DNA of 64,000 bases from Metridium senile (lineage: Eukaryota > Cnidaria > Anthozoa > Actiniaria > Metridiidae): assembly GCA_949775045.1 (NCBI GenBank), contig OX459097.1, forward strand, positions 1,833,598-1,897,597. The letters are read 5' to 3'. The notes under the pieces are model-generated. The model searched no databases. It worked only from the letters and a program-made list of their open reading frames with translations, and was not told the origin of the DNA. The first letter of the stretch is position 1. The number at the start of each line of letters is the position of its first letter. Of the stretch, positions 52,376 through 63,690 are shown in pieces. The translations under genes and the position numbers were made by a program.

Positions 52376-53280
52376 TGCACTGAAAAAGATTTCCATATGT
52401 CAAAGTCGGTTGTCTAAAAACATTGACATGTAAGATAATATTTATATTTAGAAAATCCGAAGTCGTTTTATAATCTTTAAACATGATTCCTAATATATAA
52501 AGGTGAAAAAATCTTGATGGCTTTTAAAACTTTTATTTATTTTAACTGAGCTGTTTTATGAGGTTATATAATTGTGCATGATACAAATAAGATTTACCAT
52601 GATGCATGCATGTTTTATCCTAAATGTGCTAAATAGCGTTGATCTTTTTAATATTTTAAAAGTCTTAATTGATATCTAAAGAGAATAAAGACTTAATTAA
52701 CAATAATATTTGTCTTTCTTCGTAAATAATCCATATTTCAATACAAGGCTGTCTTTGTCAGACTACTTTCGTCATGAATTATTAATGACCTTAGAAATGA
52801 AAATTACAAGGCTGCAGATTGTTAAATTTTTACCAAGTTAAGTTTGCACCAAGTCTTCTTGATTCATGAATAAAGTTGTGTTTATTCTGAGAACTATACT
52901 GATTACCATTACATAAGGGTGCAGGTGGTTATGCAATATAACTAAAAAAATTATTCAAGGACAGCTTTAACCTTGAAAAGAATATAGTGCCAAACAAATA
53001 TCATGCAAAGCATTACAAAAAAATCCTGCAACGCCTCGAGGGCAAAAGAATATACTACACCGAAATATCCCCCCTCCCAATCACACAACCTAAATTTTGA
53101 ATATATTTAATATCTAATGGCCTAACCCTTAAGATCTGGGACAACCAGTTTGGTGGTCACTTTATAAGAACTCTCTGAAACTACATGGGACTTACAGCAT
53201 CATTGATATGTGGACACATGTAGAGGTTTACTACATTGATTTGGCTTCATCGGCCAATAATTACAAAAACTATATACTTG
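52376..53280. other. Intergenic DNA, no gene seen
   Basis: AT-rich sequence with no conserved frame, RNA gene or repeat that I recognise. Confidence 0.4.
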
Positions 53281-53282
53281 AA

Positions 53283-53460
53283 ATATACACCTAATTGCAA
53301 TAACATTGTCACATAAAAAAGAAAATTACAAAATAGGAATTAATTAAAAGACAAAAGAAGAAGTTCGATCAGCTTGAGTTATCTGCTTTTGTCTTTTAAT
53401 TAATTCCTATTTTGTAATTTTCTTTTTTATATGACAATGTTATTGCAATTAGGTGTATAT
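53283..53460. repeat. Near-perfect palindrome (178 bp)
   Basis: ATATACACCTAATTGCAATA is mirrored at the right end by TATTGCAATTAGGTGTATAT, and the arms of about 73 bases differ at very few places. The loop is about 30 bases. It is typical of a young foldback MITE. Confidence 0.85.
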
Positions 53461-53589
53461 AGGAAGAGATATATAGACAGAAAATCAAAGTCGCCTTCCA
53501 TTCAAATATCTACTACGTCTGAATAGAGATGTCATTATTTATTTTAATTTATTTCATTCAACCTTCGGGTTTTTTCTGACCTAAACTGG

Positions 53590-53946
53590 ATTCCTATCTT
53601 TGATCTTATCAAATTCAAAAAACTTTTAGTCCTCTTCAATGTACTTCTCAACCCTCATTCTCCGAAATGCTTAAAAAATCGCTTTCTACTTATTTCTGAC
53701 ACTCGTGATTGCAATAGTCGTCGTACTAGGGCCTCATCACACGACTTGAAATTGCCACATCCTCGCACTGATTCTGGTAAGAGGACATTAGCCTATAGTG
53801 CTGGCAAACTCTTTAATGACCTTGGAGCTGACTTCAAACGCCTTATCTGTCCCCCGTCTCCACTAACGCCTAAATCGTTGACTTCTTCTCTCTCCTCTCT
53901 TAAACATAACCTACGCAAAATAATTTGGAAACAAATTGCGAGGTAA
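53590..53946 (+). pseudogene. C-terminal fragment of a non-LTR reverse transcriptase
   Basis: The frame reads SRRTRASSHDLKLPHPRTDS, then GKRTLAYSAGKLFNDL and a basic end with stop. This is the usual end of invertebrate LINE polyproteins (RTR..HDL..P..R...G.RS..Y.g..LWN.L). No catalytic block is present. Confidence 0.6.
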
Positions 53947-54100
53947 CGCTAAAACGCATTGCAACATCGCTGAACTTTCCTGGAAAAAAACTGTAGATGG
54001 GGTCTCCTCTGTTAGCTATCATACTATCAATAATATTAGTACGTAACTCTTCACCAATTGCTTTCCCCGAACAATAAGGAATGTTGTCATGTGCGTTCAA
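53930..54100 (-). pseudogene. Helix-turn-helix fragment, possibly from a transposase
   Basis: The minus-strand frame has GKAIGEELRTNIIDSMIANR, then GKFSDVAMRFSVTSQFVSKL. This layout is like the paired-type helix-turn-helix at the N-terminus of Tc1-like or related transposases. No DDE domain follows on that strand; the next sequence belongs to the LINE fragment. Confidence 0.4.
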
Positions 54101-54748
54101 CTTGTATTTCGTAATGGTATATCACGTGATCAAATTCGTCTATGAAAGGCGCCAAAAAGAACCGTTACTTGAAATTTGAAATTCACGCTCTACCTGTTTT
54201 CGTAGTAAACATTCTTTCATTCCTCAACTACCTGTGACGGACTGCCTGTGGTGGAAGTAAGCCTGCCAGTCCGATGGTCATTGTCTATCAATTAAAAAGG
54301 TCATATGTCCCGCCTGTCCTTATAGGAGTGGGAATACCCGCCTTCGGTTGAAGTAATGTTTGAAGTCTGACAATGAGTCCTCAGGACAGGATTTCAACTT
54401 TTTTAGTGTGTGTTAATGGAAGAAAAGATCAAACATTATGAAAAACAAAGGCTATTACTATCGAAATAACTTAAGTGGTAAAATGCTCGTTTGGAATCCT
54501 GTCCTTTTTGTATACCATGTGATTGCTTCTGTCCAATCATTTGTCACAAAATTGGTCATGTATTTGTACAAAAAAAAACACACCCAAGGCCAAATTTTCA
54601 ACGGACGTTTAACGATTCTAATGATTTTCATAACATCATAAGCGCATTCGTGACAAGGACCGATGAAGACATTTATTAAACAGTCATTTAGAATGGTTCC
54701 CTGTGCCTTCTTGAAAAGTAACCAAGCCTTTGCATCAAAGCAAGACAA

Positions 54749-54905
54749 ACGTTGAGCTTGCAATGATAGAGACACGTGAATAATTGTCCCGCGAGGTGTT
54801 AAAGGGTCTCTATCATTACAAGCTCAACCGGTTCGTCTCGCTTCGATGCAAAGGCCCGGCTACCTTTGACGATGGCGCAGGGTACTGTGAAGGGGACTAT
54901 TGAGA
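54749..54905. repeat. Dispersed repeat, second copy of 6761-6985
   Basis: GAGCTTGCAATGATAGAGAC, TAATTGTCCCGCGAGGTGTT and TCGATGCAAAGGCCCGGCTA match the copy near 6.8 kb. It ends about 110 bases before the TcmP-like exon. Confidence 0.7.
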
Positions 54906-55012
54906 TTTAAGTATGATTTAATGTTGGTTTATGCATATCCAACAAACAATCAATTATGTATTAGCTATAACACTATTGCACTCTAACACAAGTGTAATGT
55001 CAATTTGTAGGA

Positions 55013-56245
55013 ATGGCTGCTGCTGCAAATGTCTTTTTTATTCAAGATATTCCTCATGGATACGTCAAACGAGTCATGTGGTTTAAATACCTTCAGGCTT
55101 TCATTGCAAAGACGCAGCAATCGCCATTCATAGACCAGACCATTATATGTGATGTTTTTGCTGGAACTGGACGTTACAATAAAGAATGGAGCCCCTGTTA
55201 TACAGATTATGGTTCCCCACTGGTTGCACTAGGTGCTGCAATTAGGTATTTTATATGGAAACGTACCTTGCCAAGTACCTTTGAGCCAATTCCTGATGCC
55301 AATCCAAATTTGGTCGAAGACGACAGCTTAATGCTGAAGGAGTATAAAATCGTTTTTAATTTCGTGGAAAAAGTTACAGAGAATTGCAAATCTCTTATCA
55401 AAAACATAATACTGTTTTTTAATTTTCATGGCATTGGTGTTTCTAAAACACAACAACTCTCTAATCAAGTGTGTGTCTCTAGCATAGATGAGTCTGTTTC
55501 TATTCAATGTAAGATATTTAATTGTGAGTTTACAGAGTTTCCTGCACCAAATGTACCTGACAACGCTCGCATGGCCACCTTCATCGACCCATTTGAGTTC
55601 AAAATGATTCCATCTCAACACGTCTCCCAATTCGTTGGAAAACACAAAGAACTTTCCATCAACCTAATGACATCCTCCATGAACAGGTTTTTCACAATGG
55701 GAATGGACCCCGAGTTACTACTGACCTTGAAAGAAACCGCTGAACAGAGTGATTTTGTGGATGCGTTGGCCAACTTGTACGCTGAAAAGTTGGAAATAAA
55801 TGACCCTGAAAACCGCAACCATGTACTTACATTTGAAATGAGGGACAAGAGGAATGTGAGGCTTTACCACTTGGTTTTTGCAACAAGCCACATTGAAGGA
55901 TTAAAGTCAATGAAGGAGTCGCTCAACCGAGGAACCCAAGAACAACATACATTCTCTCTCTCTGACTACAAGATTTTAAGGAAAAACATTCCTTTAAATC
56001 TTGGGAATCAGCAAGATCCCAACGCAGTTGCAGATGTCATTTTTAATGAATTCAAAGGTAGACTCTCCGTTAGTATTAAGGAAATTGAAATGTTTGTATG
56101 GCTTGATACACCGTATGTGCACAGAAAGAAACCACTTGCCATTTTGGAGAAGGCTGGAAAAATTGTGGATGTTGTTCCACAGCGCCTCCGCCGATATACA
56201 TTTCCTGATTCTACTGAATTGTTAATATCTTTTGCTTCAGAATAG
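55013..56245 (+). CDS. TcmP-like (three-Cys-motif partner) protein
   Basis: A single open exon of 410 residues. The pattern follows bacterial TcmP: HGYVKRVMWFKYLQAFIAKT near the start, then CDVFAGTGRYN (residues 46-56), YGSPLVALGAA (66-76), TFIDPFEFKMIP (about 188-199) and SINLMTSSMNRFF. A C-terminal winged-helix part follows (IKEIEMFVWLDTPYVHRKKP, AILEKAGKIVDV). TcmP proteins are related to methyltransferase-like folds and are usually paired with a three-Cys-motif protein. Their chemistry is not settled, so I infer none. A TTTGTAG acceptor directly before GAATGG suggests a 5' UTR intron, and AATAAA lies at 56367. These signs, with codon use like its neighbours, suggest a resident animal gene and not contamination. 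Horizontal origin is an inference. Confidence 0.75.
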   Translation: MAAAANVFFIQDIPHGYVKRVMWFKYLQAFIAKTQQSPFIDQTIICDVFAGTGRYNKEWSPCYTDYGSPLVALGAAIRYFIWKRTLPSTFEPIPDANPNLVEDDSLMLKEYKIVFNFVEKVTENCKSLIKNIILFFNFHGIGVSKTQQLSNQVCVSSIDESVSIQCKIFNCEFTEFPAPNVPDNARMATFIDPFEFKMIPSQHVSQFVGKHKELSINLMTSSMNRFFTMGMDPELLLTLKETAEQSDFVDALANLYAEKLEINDPENRNHVLTFEMRDKRNVRLYHLVFATSHIEGLKSMKESLNRGTQEQHTFSLSDYKILRKNIPLNLGNQQDPNAVADVIFNEFKGRLSVSIKEIEMFVWLDTPYVHRKKPLAILEKAGKIVDVVPQRLRRYTFPDSTELLISFASE

Positions 56246-56366
56246 TTTAGAGCAATTGAGTGACAATTCAGGACCTGAAAAACACTATAAAAAAAAAACT
56301 ATTAAAAACCTGTTGTGTAAAATTAGTTTTAATATAACCTTTAAGTATAACCTTTAATTTTTGTAT

Positions 56367-56373
56367 AATAAAA
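56367..56373 (+). terminator. Candidate poly(A) signal of the TcmP-like gene
   Basis: AATAAAA occurs about 120 bases after the stop codon. Confidence 0.5.
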
Positions 56374-56460
56374 TGATGATGCTGATTCAATGTAGTGTGG
56401 TTATTCAAGTGAATTAGGGAAGGGTCTGTTTATTGACTCAGAAGAATCGTTCTGTTTATG

Positions 56461-56539
56461 GCCTGTGTACAGACGTCCCCACCCCTACCCCCGTCAGTCT
56501 CCCCGTAGGGGGAGGGATGGGGACGGCAGTACACAGGCT
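56461..56539. repeat. Hairpin with GC-rich arms
   Basis: GCCTGTGTACAGACGTCCCC pairs with GGGGACGGCAGTACACAGGC. The stem continues into CTACCCCC and GGGGGAGG. Confidence 0.75.
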
Positions 56540-56599
56540 ATTCTTGTTATTGAATAATTATTCGCCGCAGGTGAAGTGAATATCGGTAAATAATAACTG

Positions 56600-57239
56600 A
56601 GACGTAGTCGAGGATATTATTCACAGATATTCACTTAGCCTGAGACTCAAAAGTGATTATATCAAAAAGTAAAAATATCCAGCTTTTTTGAAGAAAAAAA
56701 AAATCTTATTTCTGTGTTATTTATACTTAATAATTATATTCTTTAATTTACTAAATTTACTTTTGTCTTTACATTCTTAAATACTTTATACTTCAGCTGC
56801 TTTGGTCTTCTTCATCAGTTAAATTCACTACAAAAAAATAGTTTTTTTGTGTGTGTTCTCACAAGTGTCGATGAATAACTACGTGTTCAATATTAAAATA
56901 ATTCAGCATAATTCATAATTCGATAAAATCAACCCCCAAAATAAGCTAATTTAGGTGGTGTAGCGGCAGGCAGCTGAGTTCAATAGTTTCGATTTCGGGA
57001 TTATTTTACTGCTGTACAAGTCGTCGACGAATTACTGCTTTATTGCTTATACTGGCGTAAACTGAAATACAATTGATTATGAATTACTATCTAAGCTAAA
57101 TAATTGACATGGTTCTATTGCTTCCCTGTATGTACCGTGAAATTTAGTATCAAAAACCCTTATGATTTCAGTATTTGTTAAATATAGTGCTTGAACAGGA
57201 CAACATCTCTTACCTCCTTAAACTAAGTTATATTTAAAT
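56600..57239. other. Intergenic DNA, no gene seen
   Basis: AT-rich; no supported exon or RNA gene. Confidence 0.4.
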
Positions 57240-57336
57240 CTGAGTTTGACTTTTTGCCGTTTTTGCATTTTGACTTTTCGTCGTTTTTGCATTTTCACTT
57301 TAGGCAAAAAGTCAAACGGCAAAAAGTCAAACTCAG
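57240..57336. repeat. Inverted repeat
   Basis: CTGAGTTTGACTTTTTGCCG is mirrored by CGGCAAAAAGTCAAACTCAG. Confidence 0.75.
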
Positions 57337-57611
57337 ATTCAAAGGCGTTGCTTGCGCCACAGGTAGCCCAAGCTTGGTTTTTGAGTTTTTTTAATACAAT
57401 ATTTTTTTTAAAGAAATATATATAGTTTATTTACCGGCCGGGAGGTCCGGATAGGGAGAAACTGTGCCCGAGGTCTTGAATTTACGGCTCGTATATTACG
57501 TCTTGAATTTACGGCTGCGCCCTCGGTGAAGATATCACTTAATTTTTAACCCCTCGCATCAGGCCGATAACCCTTACATAACTCAAGGTCAATCGTATAC
57601 CAAAGCAAAGT

Positions 57612-57753
57612 AGCAAGCGTTTCTTTGGGGAAAACGGGAAAAAATGGTTCTGGGATAGCTGTGTTACCGATGTGGCCGCGCAAAACCTAAGACGAGTACG
57701 AAACAGCTATCCCAAAACAGCTTTTTCCGTTCCCCAAAAAAGAAACGCTTGCT
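57612..57753. repeat. Foldback hairpin (142 bp)
   Basis: AGCAAGCGTTTCTTTGGGGA returns as CCCCAAAAAAGAAACGCTTG at the right, and the inner pair TGGGATAGCTGT and ACAGCTATCCCA also match. Confidence 0.8.
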
Positions 57754-57783
57754 ATGCAGGCTATATGTAGTATTGTTTTTACT

Positions 57784-57816
57784 CAGACGAAGGGCTAAAG
57801 CTCGAAACGTCAGTAA
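57784..57816 (+). ncRNA. Minimal hammerhead-like motif
   Basis: CAGACGA, then GGGC-TAAA-GCTC (helix II), then GAAACGTC and AGT. This differs from the consensus minimal type I hammerhead (CTGACGA) at one core position, T to A. It heads the dispersed repeat that continues with AAGTCAACATTTGTTTACGG. The core change should weaken or abolish cleavage. Confidence 0.5.
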
Positions 57817-58100
57817 AGTTAAGTCAACATTTGTTTACGGTGTTACAAATTTCATTTTATAACCTATCGTTTATATCAAACACCGACGCAGCCTATATTA
57901 GTTTACTTGCTAGTTTCCATTTAATATGTGACGGTTGACAACTATGAATATAAGGAGGTTACAAGAGAATACAAACTTGAAGGAGACTCTGGCGACTGTG
58001 ACTGGCTCACTACAACCGACTGTACACCAGATCAGTCTGACCACAGGTAGCCCAAGTGTAGAGTGAGTATAAAGGAATGTATGGTGAATTGTAATTTCTA
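57817..58100. repeat. Dispersed repeat block with short open frame
   Basis: The block GTTACAAATTTCATTTTATA..TCAAACACCGACGCAGCC matches 34830, 52200 and 63840. At 57935-58052 an open stretch reads YEYKEVTREYKLEGDSGDC and ends at a stop. I do not recognise it and do not call a gene. Confidence 0.55.
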
Positions 58101-58695
58101 CAGAAATATGTCAATGAAATTCAACTTTCTTACATGGTGTTTTCTGTATTCTTTGATAATGTCTTTACATTAATTTTTATGGATTGTTTTTCTTTCCGGA
58201 AAAAAACCGACTGGATTGGAAGTGAGTTCGTGCTCATAGCGACCAACCTTTTATTAATTTTTTATTTACATTTTATTAATAAGAGGTTGTACATCAGCTC
58301 AAATTTTCCCAAAATTTGTCACAGACATTATCAAAAAAACACAAAAACATCCTGTGGCCTGAATTGAGTGCAAAGTTTCATTAATTGTCAAGGTAATCTA
58401 GGGCAATCTTAATATCTTTAAACACTCCTTTTTTATAAGACATATTAGTATATAGAACGATCTGCCAAAACATTTAGTTAACTGTAACTCCATAAATAAA
58501 TTTAAGAAAGGCCTTAGAGACTATTTATCTGTTTATTCAATAAGTCATAGTAAAAATTTTAAATTTTTATCCTATTTCATTTTAGTTCAATGTAAGTTTT
58601 ATCCTATTTTTCATCAGTTTTTAGGACTTTTTTACGACTTTATATATTTATAGCTTATGGTTTCTCAATTTTTTCTGATAATTTTTTCTTTTTTT

Positions 58696-58719
58696 GGGGG
58701 GGGGGGGGGGGGGGGGGGG
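58696..58719. repeat. Poly-G run (24 G)
   Basis: Twenty-four consecutive G after a T run. It can form a G-quadruplex and its length is uncertain in most sequencing. Confidence 0.95.
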
Positions 58720-59052
58720 TTGCCGTTTTTGAGGATTTAGTTCTTCCCTGGCAACACCCTTTTTGCAAAAATAAAGTCATTATAAATAAATATCAATACA
58801 TAAATATTTATACGGCTATCTTATGTCACTTCTGTCAGTTATATTGTATTCAATGGTGGAACGGACTATCTCAGTATAAGAGATGCTTTTAGCCTGCGTC
58901 ACATCCGGCAGCAATGTGTGACTTTATATAGCAGTACGTTAAGTCCTCCACATTCAGGCTCATGTACACTGAGACGTCTGTACTCAGTTTCTGTTATCGA
59001 TCCTGCTTATGGTGAGACCATTAGTATTAGCATTATTATTATTATTTCTATT

Positions 59053-59240
59053 AGTAAATTAAGAGGATATTTTTTTCAATGACAAGCAATATTGGCAAAA
59101 AGCTCCAAAAACTAGACTTTTGCATGAGTTTTAATCTCAATTTTAAATAGTAAATTAAGAGGATATTTTTTTCAATGACAAGCAATATTGGCAAAAAGCT
59201 CCAAAAACTAGACTTTTGCATGAGTTTTAATCTCAATTTT
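59053..59240. repeat. Tandem duplication (96 bp x 2)
   Basis: AGTAAATTAAGAGGATATTT to TGAGTTTTAATCTCAATTTT is repeated once, nearly unchanged. Confidence 0.9.
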
Positions 59241-59824
59241 CGATTTGGGTTAACACTCAAAAACCTTTTTAAACAGTTAGAAACTAATGTACTAAGATAA
59301 CATGCCTGTTTAAAGCGGTATTTTCAATTGTACAAAGATGTTTTGTGGAATTTGTGTTAAAATGCAGGCAGGTTTTTCAGGCATTTTTTAAAGAAAAGGT
59401 ATGGGAAATAAGCAAATAAAGGCCTAAACCTCATTTTCAATTCAAATTTTTGCTTTGGCCGGGTTAACACTTTGGCTCCACTTTCATCAGTCTTTTCCAC
59501 TTACAAACAAGTTAAACTTTCTGAATAAATAGATTTTAGCCTTGTACAACAGCCGTTCTTCAAGAAATTAGTTTTTTGGCGCTCACAGCTTCAATACGAA
59601 AAAAGTCTTGTCTTAATTGTATATTGTTAGATTTAGAATGACGTCGATGTATTTACTTACAAGGGGTCTAACGTCCCAATGCATCAGCTTATAGCTATTT
59701 CTTTATCTAAATATAGTCATATTATTACCTGATCTTACAAAGTATACTATACCATTGTATATACGACTGCTTTGATTATTACTTTTATATTTTTTTCTTT
59801 TTTGATTACTTCACCTTTTGCGTA

Positions 59825-60420
59825 AGCCGCGTGGCTGCAGTGTACGCCTTGAATATAGTGATCCGTAAAGGGCATCGAGATGATGTGAAATGCGCTATAT
59901 GAGCACACTTTATATTACATACTAACCACGTACTATTGTAAGCAGTGCTTGGCTGCAGTGTACGCCATAAATAGTGGATCGTACATATAGTTAATAGTAA
60001 AGCGCATCGAGATGATGTGAAATGCACTATATGAGCACACTTTATATTACATACTAACCACGTACTATTGTAAGCAGTGCTTGGCTGCAGTGTACGCCAT
60101 AAATAGTGGATCGTACATATAGTTAATAGTAAAGCGCATCGAGATGATGTGAAATGCGCTATATAAGCACACTTTATATTACATACTAACCACGTACTAT
60201 TGTAAGCAGCGCTTGACTGCAGTGTACGCCATAAATAGTGGATCGTACATATAGTTAATTGTAAAGCGCATCGAGGTGATGTGAAATGCGCTATATAAGC
60301 ACACTTTATATTACATACTAACCACGTACTATTGTAAGCAGCGCTTGACTGCAGTGTACGCCATAAATAGTGGATCGTACATATAGTTAATTGTAAAGCG
60401 CATCGAGATGATGTGAAATG
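59825..60420. repeat. Satellite array, second locus
   Basis: About four and a half monomers of the same 125-130 bp satellite as at 25620-26422, again leading into TTTTAGGTATTGGTATTAGT and (TTG)n. The minus-strand 225-codon open frame across it is a by-product of repetition. Confidence 0.9.
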
Positions 60421-60566
60421 TATATATAAACATCGAATTACATTGCATACTAAATTTGTTTTAGGTATTGGTATTAGTATCAATTACTTTATCAATGAGG
60501 TTTGTAGTATTAAACTACAGTACCCACAGTTATTATATTAAGTGTAACTTAAATAAATAATGTTTT

Positions 60567-60602
<36 letters not shown>

Positions 60603-61388
60603 AATGTGTTTCCATTCCTGGGGGTATTTAGCCGGGTAAAAGTATTGGGTAGATCACAGACAGCTTTACCGCGCGCCATATTGAAAAACGTTTTATATTG
60701 AGTGCGCAGACGGGCTTCCTGTGGTATATATCTTTGAGTGCAGAGATGGGATTCCTGTGGACTTTCCCACGTGATCTTCTGGAAAACAGGCGCGTTTTCG
60801 AAGAGGGAGCTCGAAGAGGGTAGAACTTTGACAACATATACAACTCTCTTCGATTTCTATCGTGAGTGAGAAATTCGCACGCGATTTGCGATTCAACACG
60901 ACAACCAATCACCACAGGAAGCCCAACCGCGCGCAAAATACAGTTTTTAGGCTATCGAAGGGCGGGAAAAATTTTCGCGTGAAAAAATTCCTTACATCGA
61001 CTAGTTGGGCTGCCTGTGGGTGGATACCGCATAAAAACATAAAACGAAATAAAACATGGCTATGTAAATGAAAAGCGATGGGCCCTTCCTTTTTCGATAT
61101 CCTAAAAGATACTAAATTACTGATTATTACCCCTACGAGATACGGCTAGCATACTTAATACTTTTACTCCTGAGTCCCTCCCCCCTGGTATTTGATAATG
61201 ACCGAATAGTCAATAAATAAGAACTATTCCACATGCAGTAACAATTTTTGTTTAATAAGAATACCTTGCATGTAAATGTGTTGTATTAATGTGATAATAC
61301 CTTTCAATATTGTTTTATAAAAATATATCACGAAACCCTTCAAAACAACTTTTTTTATATGTCTAGCCTATAGTTGTAGCCAGGTTGC
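60421..61388. repeat. Repeat continuing from the satellite (matches 26875-27720)
   Basis: Shared with the first locus: the (TTG)n run, TGTGTTTCCATTCCTGGGGG and CAGACGGGCTTCCTGTGG. It carries four GGGCTNCCTGTGG-type motifs (60712, 60748, 60912 reversed, 61007). Confidence 0.7.
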
Positions 61389-63305
61389 GGGCTCCCTGTG
61401 TAGGGTTAGGTCACGATTCTAGCCCAGGCTCTAACGATATCGCCGCTTCTCGGAACCCGTAACTTGGAATGGCCGGAAGGCGGAAGAGTCCATTGGTGAT
61501 TTCAGATCATACTTCTAGGACTTTGTGAAATATTGTTTCGTGCATATAGTTGTTGTATAAATAACGAGAACTATAATGACTGTTTTGAAGTTTTAAAATG
61601 TTTGATAATCAGCTTCAACACAAACTTTCTCAACTATGGTTCTCAAGTATGAAGAACTTCGAAGAATTTAAAATCGACACATTTATTGGTGATTTCAGAG
61701 CAAACTCCTGATTGCTGTTTGCTAAGAGGTAAGATTTTTTGAAATATTGATTGGTGCATGAAAGTTTTAAAATGTTTGATTGATCAACCCCCAGAGTTAT
61801 TAATTAATTAAGTTTGTCCCCATACATCCACCCCAAAACAGCCGAAGGATCGCTGAGGCCTACTTTCAAAGTCCGTCTTCTCGGCTTTTTCTTCAAATGA
61901 AAACATATTTTTTCGGGTCTAAACTATGGTTTAATGTTTCGTCTGATTACAAAAAGCAAAATTTTTTTTAGGATGCACAAATTACGAAAAAATATATTAA
62001 AATTGATCGAGACTACTCTATGCGTGACACGAAAAGCTGAGATCATAGGGCTAAGAAAATCCCAATTTTCTCAAATGTGGCAACTATCCCCGATACAAAA
62101 TAGCATTGTATCTTAAGATGAGATGCTATTCAGTAGTTCTGTGCAATAAAATTTGTGGTACATTGCGTTTCTATAAATAAATTGACGAAGCCCAAACTTG
62201 TACATTTTGACAGATATTTCCTTGCGTGACACGGCAAGTCTGGAACACCAATGTTTTGTTCAGATTTAAGGTGATTCGACCTAATATGTTTGCATGAGCA
62301 CTTTCCAGCTTTGAACCTCATATAATTAAAGAGATTGATTCCGATTTCATATCCTCTATACCACAGATGTTACATATAAACCTATTTCAATAATCGTAGT
62401 CACAGGCGAAGGTACAGTCTACACTCTGAAGCCTGCAAAGAATGTTGGTAACACAAACATAAATTGTTGGTTTACTACTCGTTTTTTCAATAAATATTTA
62501 TTTCATCATCTACTACTGCAACAGCTAGTTGCTGGACATATAACACAAACACGTACAAGCAAAAAAAATGTATGAATAAATGGAGAAAAGAAGAAAATAC
62601 CAACATCCTTTGCAGGCCTCAGAGGGTGGACTGTAGCTTTGATTGCGACAATGATTTTTGAAATAGGTGTAGACTAAAGTACAGTGTGATATACAACTGT
62701 TTTAACTCAAAATCAAATGTTGTCCTTCAACAGCATTTTCGTTATTTATAACGAAATTTGTTTAAGTGGATTTGTAACATGTGGTAATTGATTCCTGCCA
62801 GGGAAAACCCGCACAAAGTCGCAGTACTGTAATCATGTTTTCTATGTTATTTTACTTGGACAAACTCCGTAGAGGTATAAACACAGATATGCTGTAATTG
62901 AACATTGTTTGATATGGGGAGTGGGAGGGTGACTACTTGTCATTTTATTTATAGAATGTCTTGCCGTGTGACCTCCCAAGCACCCAAATTATCAGCGAAT
63001 TAAGAAATCAGTAGAAAAAAAACGTTATTTTTATTGTTGCTTACATATATAGAGGTCGTCCAAGTAAACTGAAAACGGCAGAAATAGTAGTGGGAAAACA
63101 ACTGCCCGGCATGAATCCATTAAACCTTAATTGTCACAATTCCATGAACACATGATCAAAAATGCTAGATATCATCTTTGTTTTGCTTAGTTTGAGCTAG
63201 AGAGAATTCATACGCTTGTTGGCCCGTTTATTATTATTAATAATAGTCACAAAAACCAAGAACTATAGTGTATTTAGAATCGTTAGTTACCTATTAATTA
63301 ATATA

Positions 63306-63425
63306 TATTCATTCATTCATTTATTCATTCATTCATTCACCCATGAAGTTTTTGTTTGTTTGTCTGTATATTTATTTATTAATTCAATTGAATTAATTCA
63401 TTCCTTCATTCATTTTATAGGGTGA
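63306..63425. repeat. (ATTC)n-type microsatellite
   Basis: Interrupted runs of ATTC, TTTA and GTTT occur. Confidence 0.85.
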
Positions 63426-63641
63426 TATATAGACGAATAAATGAATAAATGATCGTAAGAAATGTAATGTAAACGAGACAATGTAACAAGTGAGTTGTTA
63501 TACAACCTGATATTTATTTATATATCATTATAATTATTTTATTAATATGTTTAGACTTTGTTATAAAATTGAGAATGAAGACATGTCTTCATTCTCAATT
63601 ATTTTATTCATACATTTAATATTTATATTTTCAAGTCCAAG

Positions 63642-63690
63642 TCTGGGTCCGGGTCCGGGTCCGGGTCCGACGAATCCGGGTCCGAGTCGT
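63642..63690. repeat. (GGGTCC)n short tandem repeat
   Basis: About five GGGTCC units with one interruption (GACGAATCC). Confidence 0.85.

Noticed and set aside
57935..58052. Possible coding exon (YEYKEVTREYKL...)
   Set aside because: No domain is recognised, there is no partner exon, and it lies inside a dispersed repeat.
59806..60483. 225-codon open frame on the minus strand
   Set aside because: It runs through the 130-bp satellite. The repeating YNSTWLVCNIKCA-type peptide reflects the DNA period, and there is no protein-like conservation.
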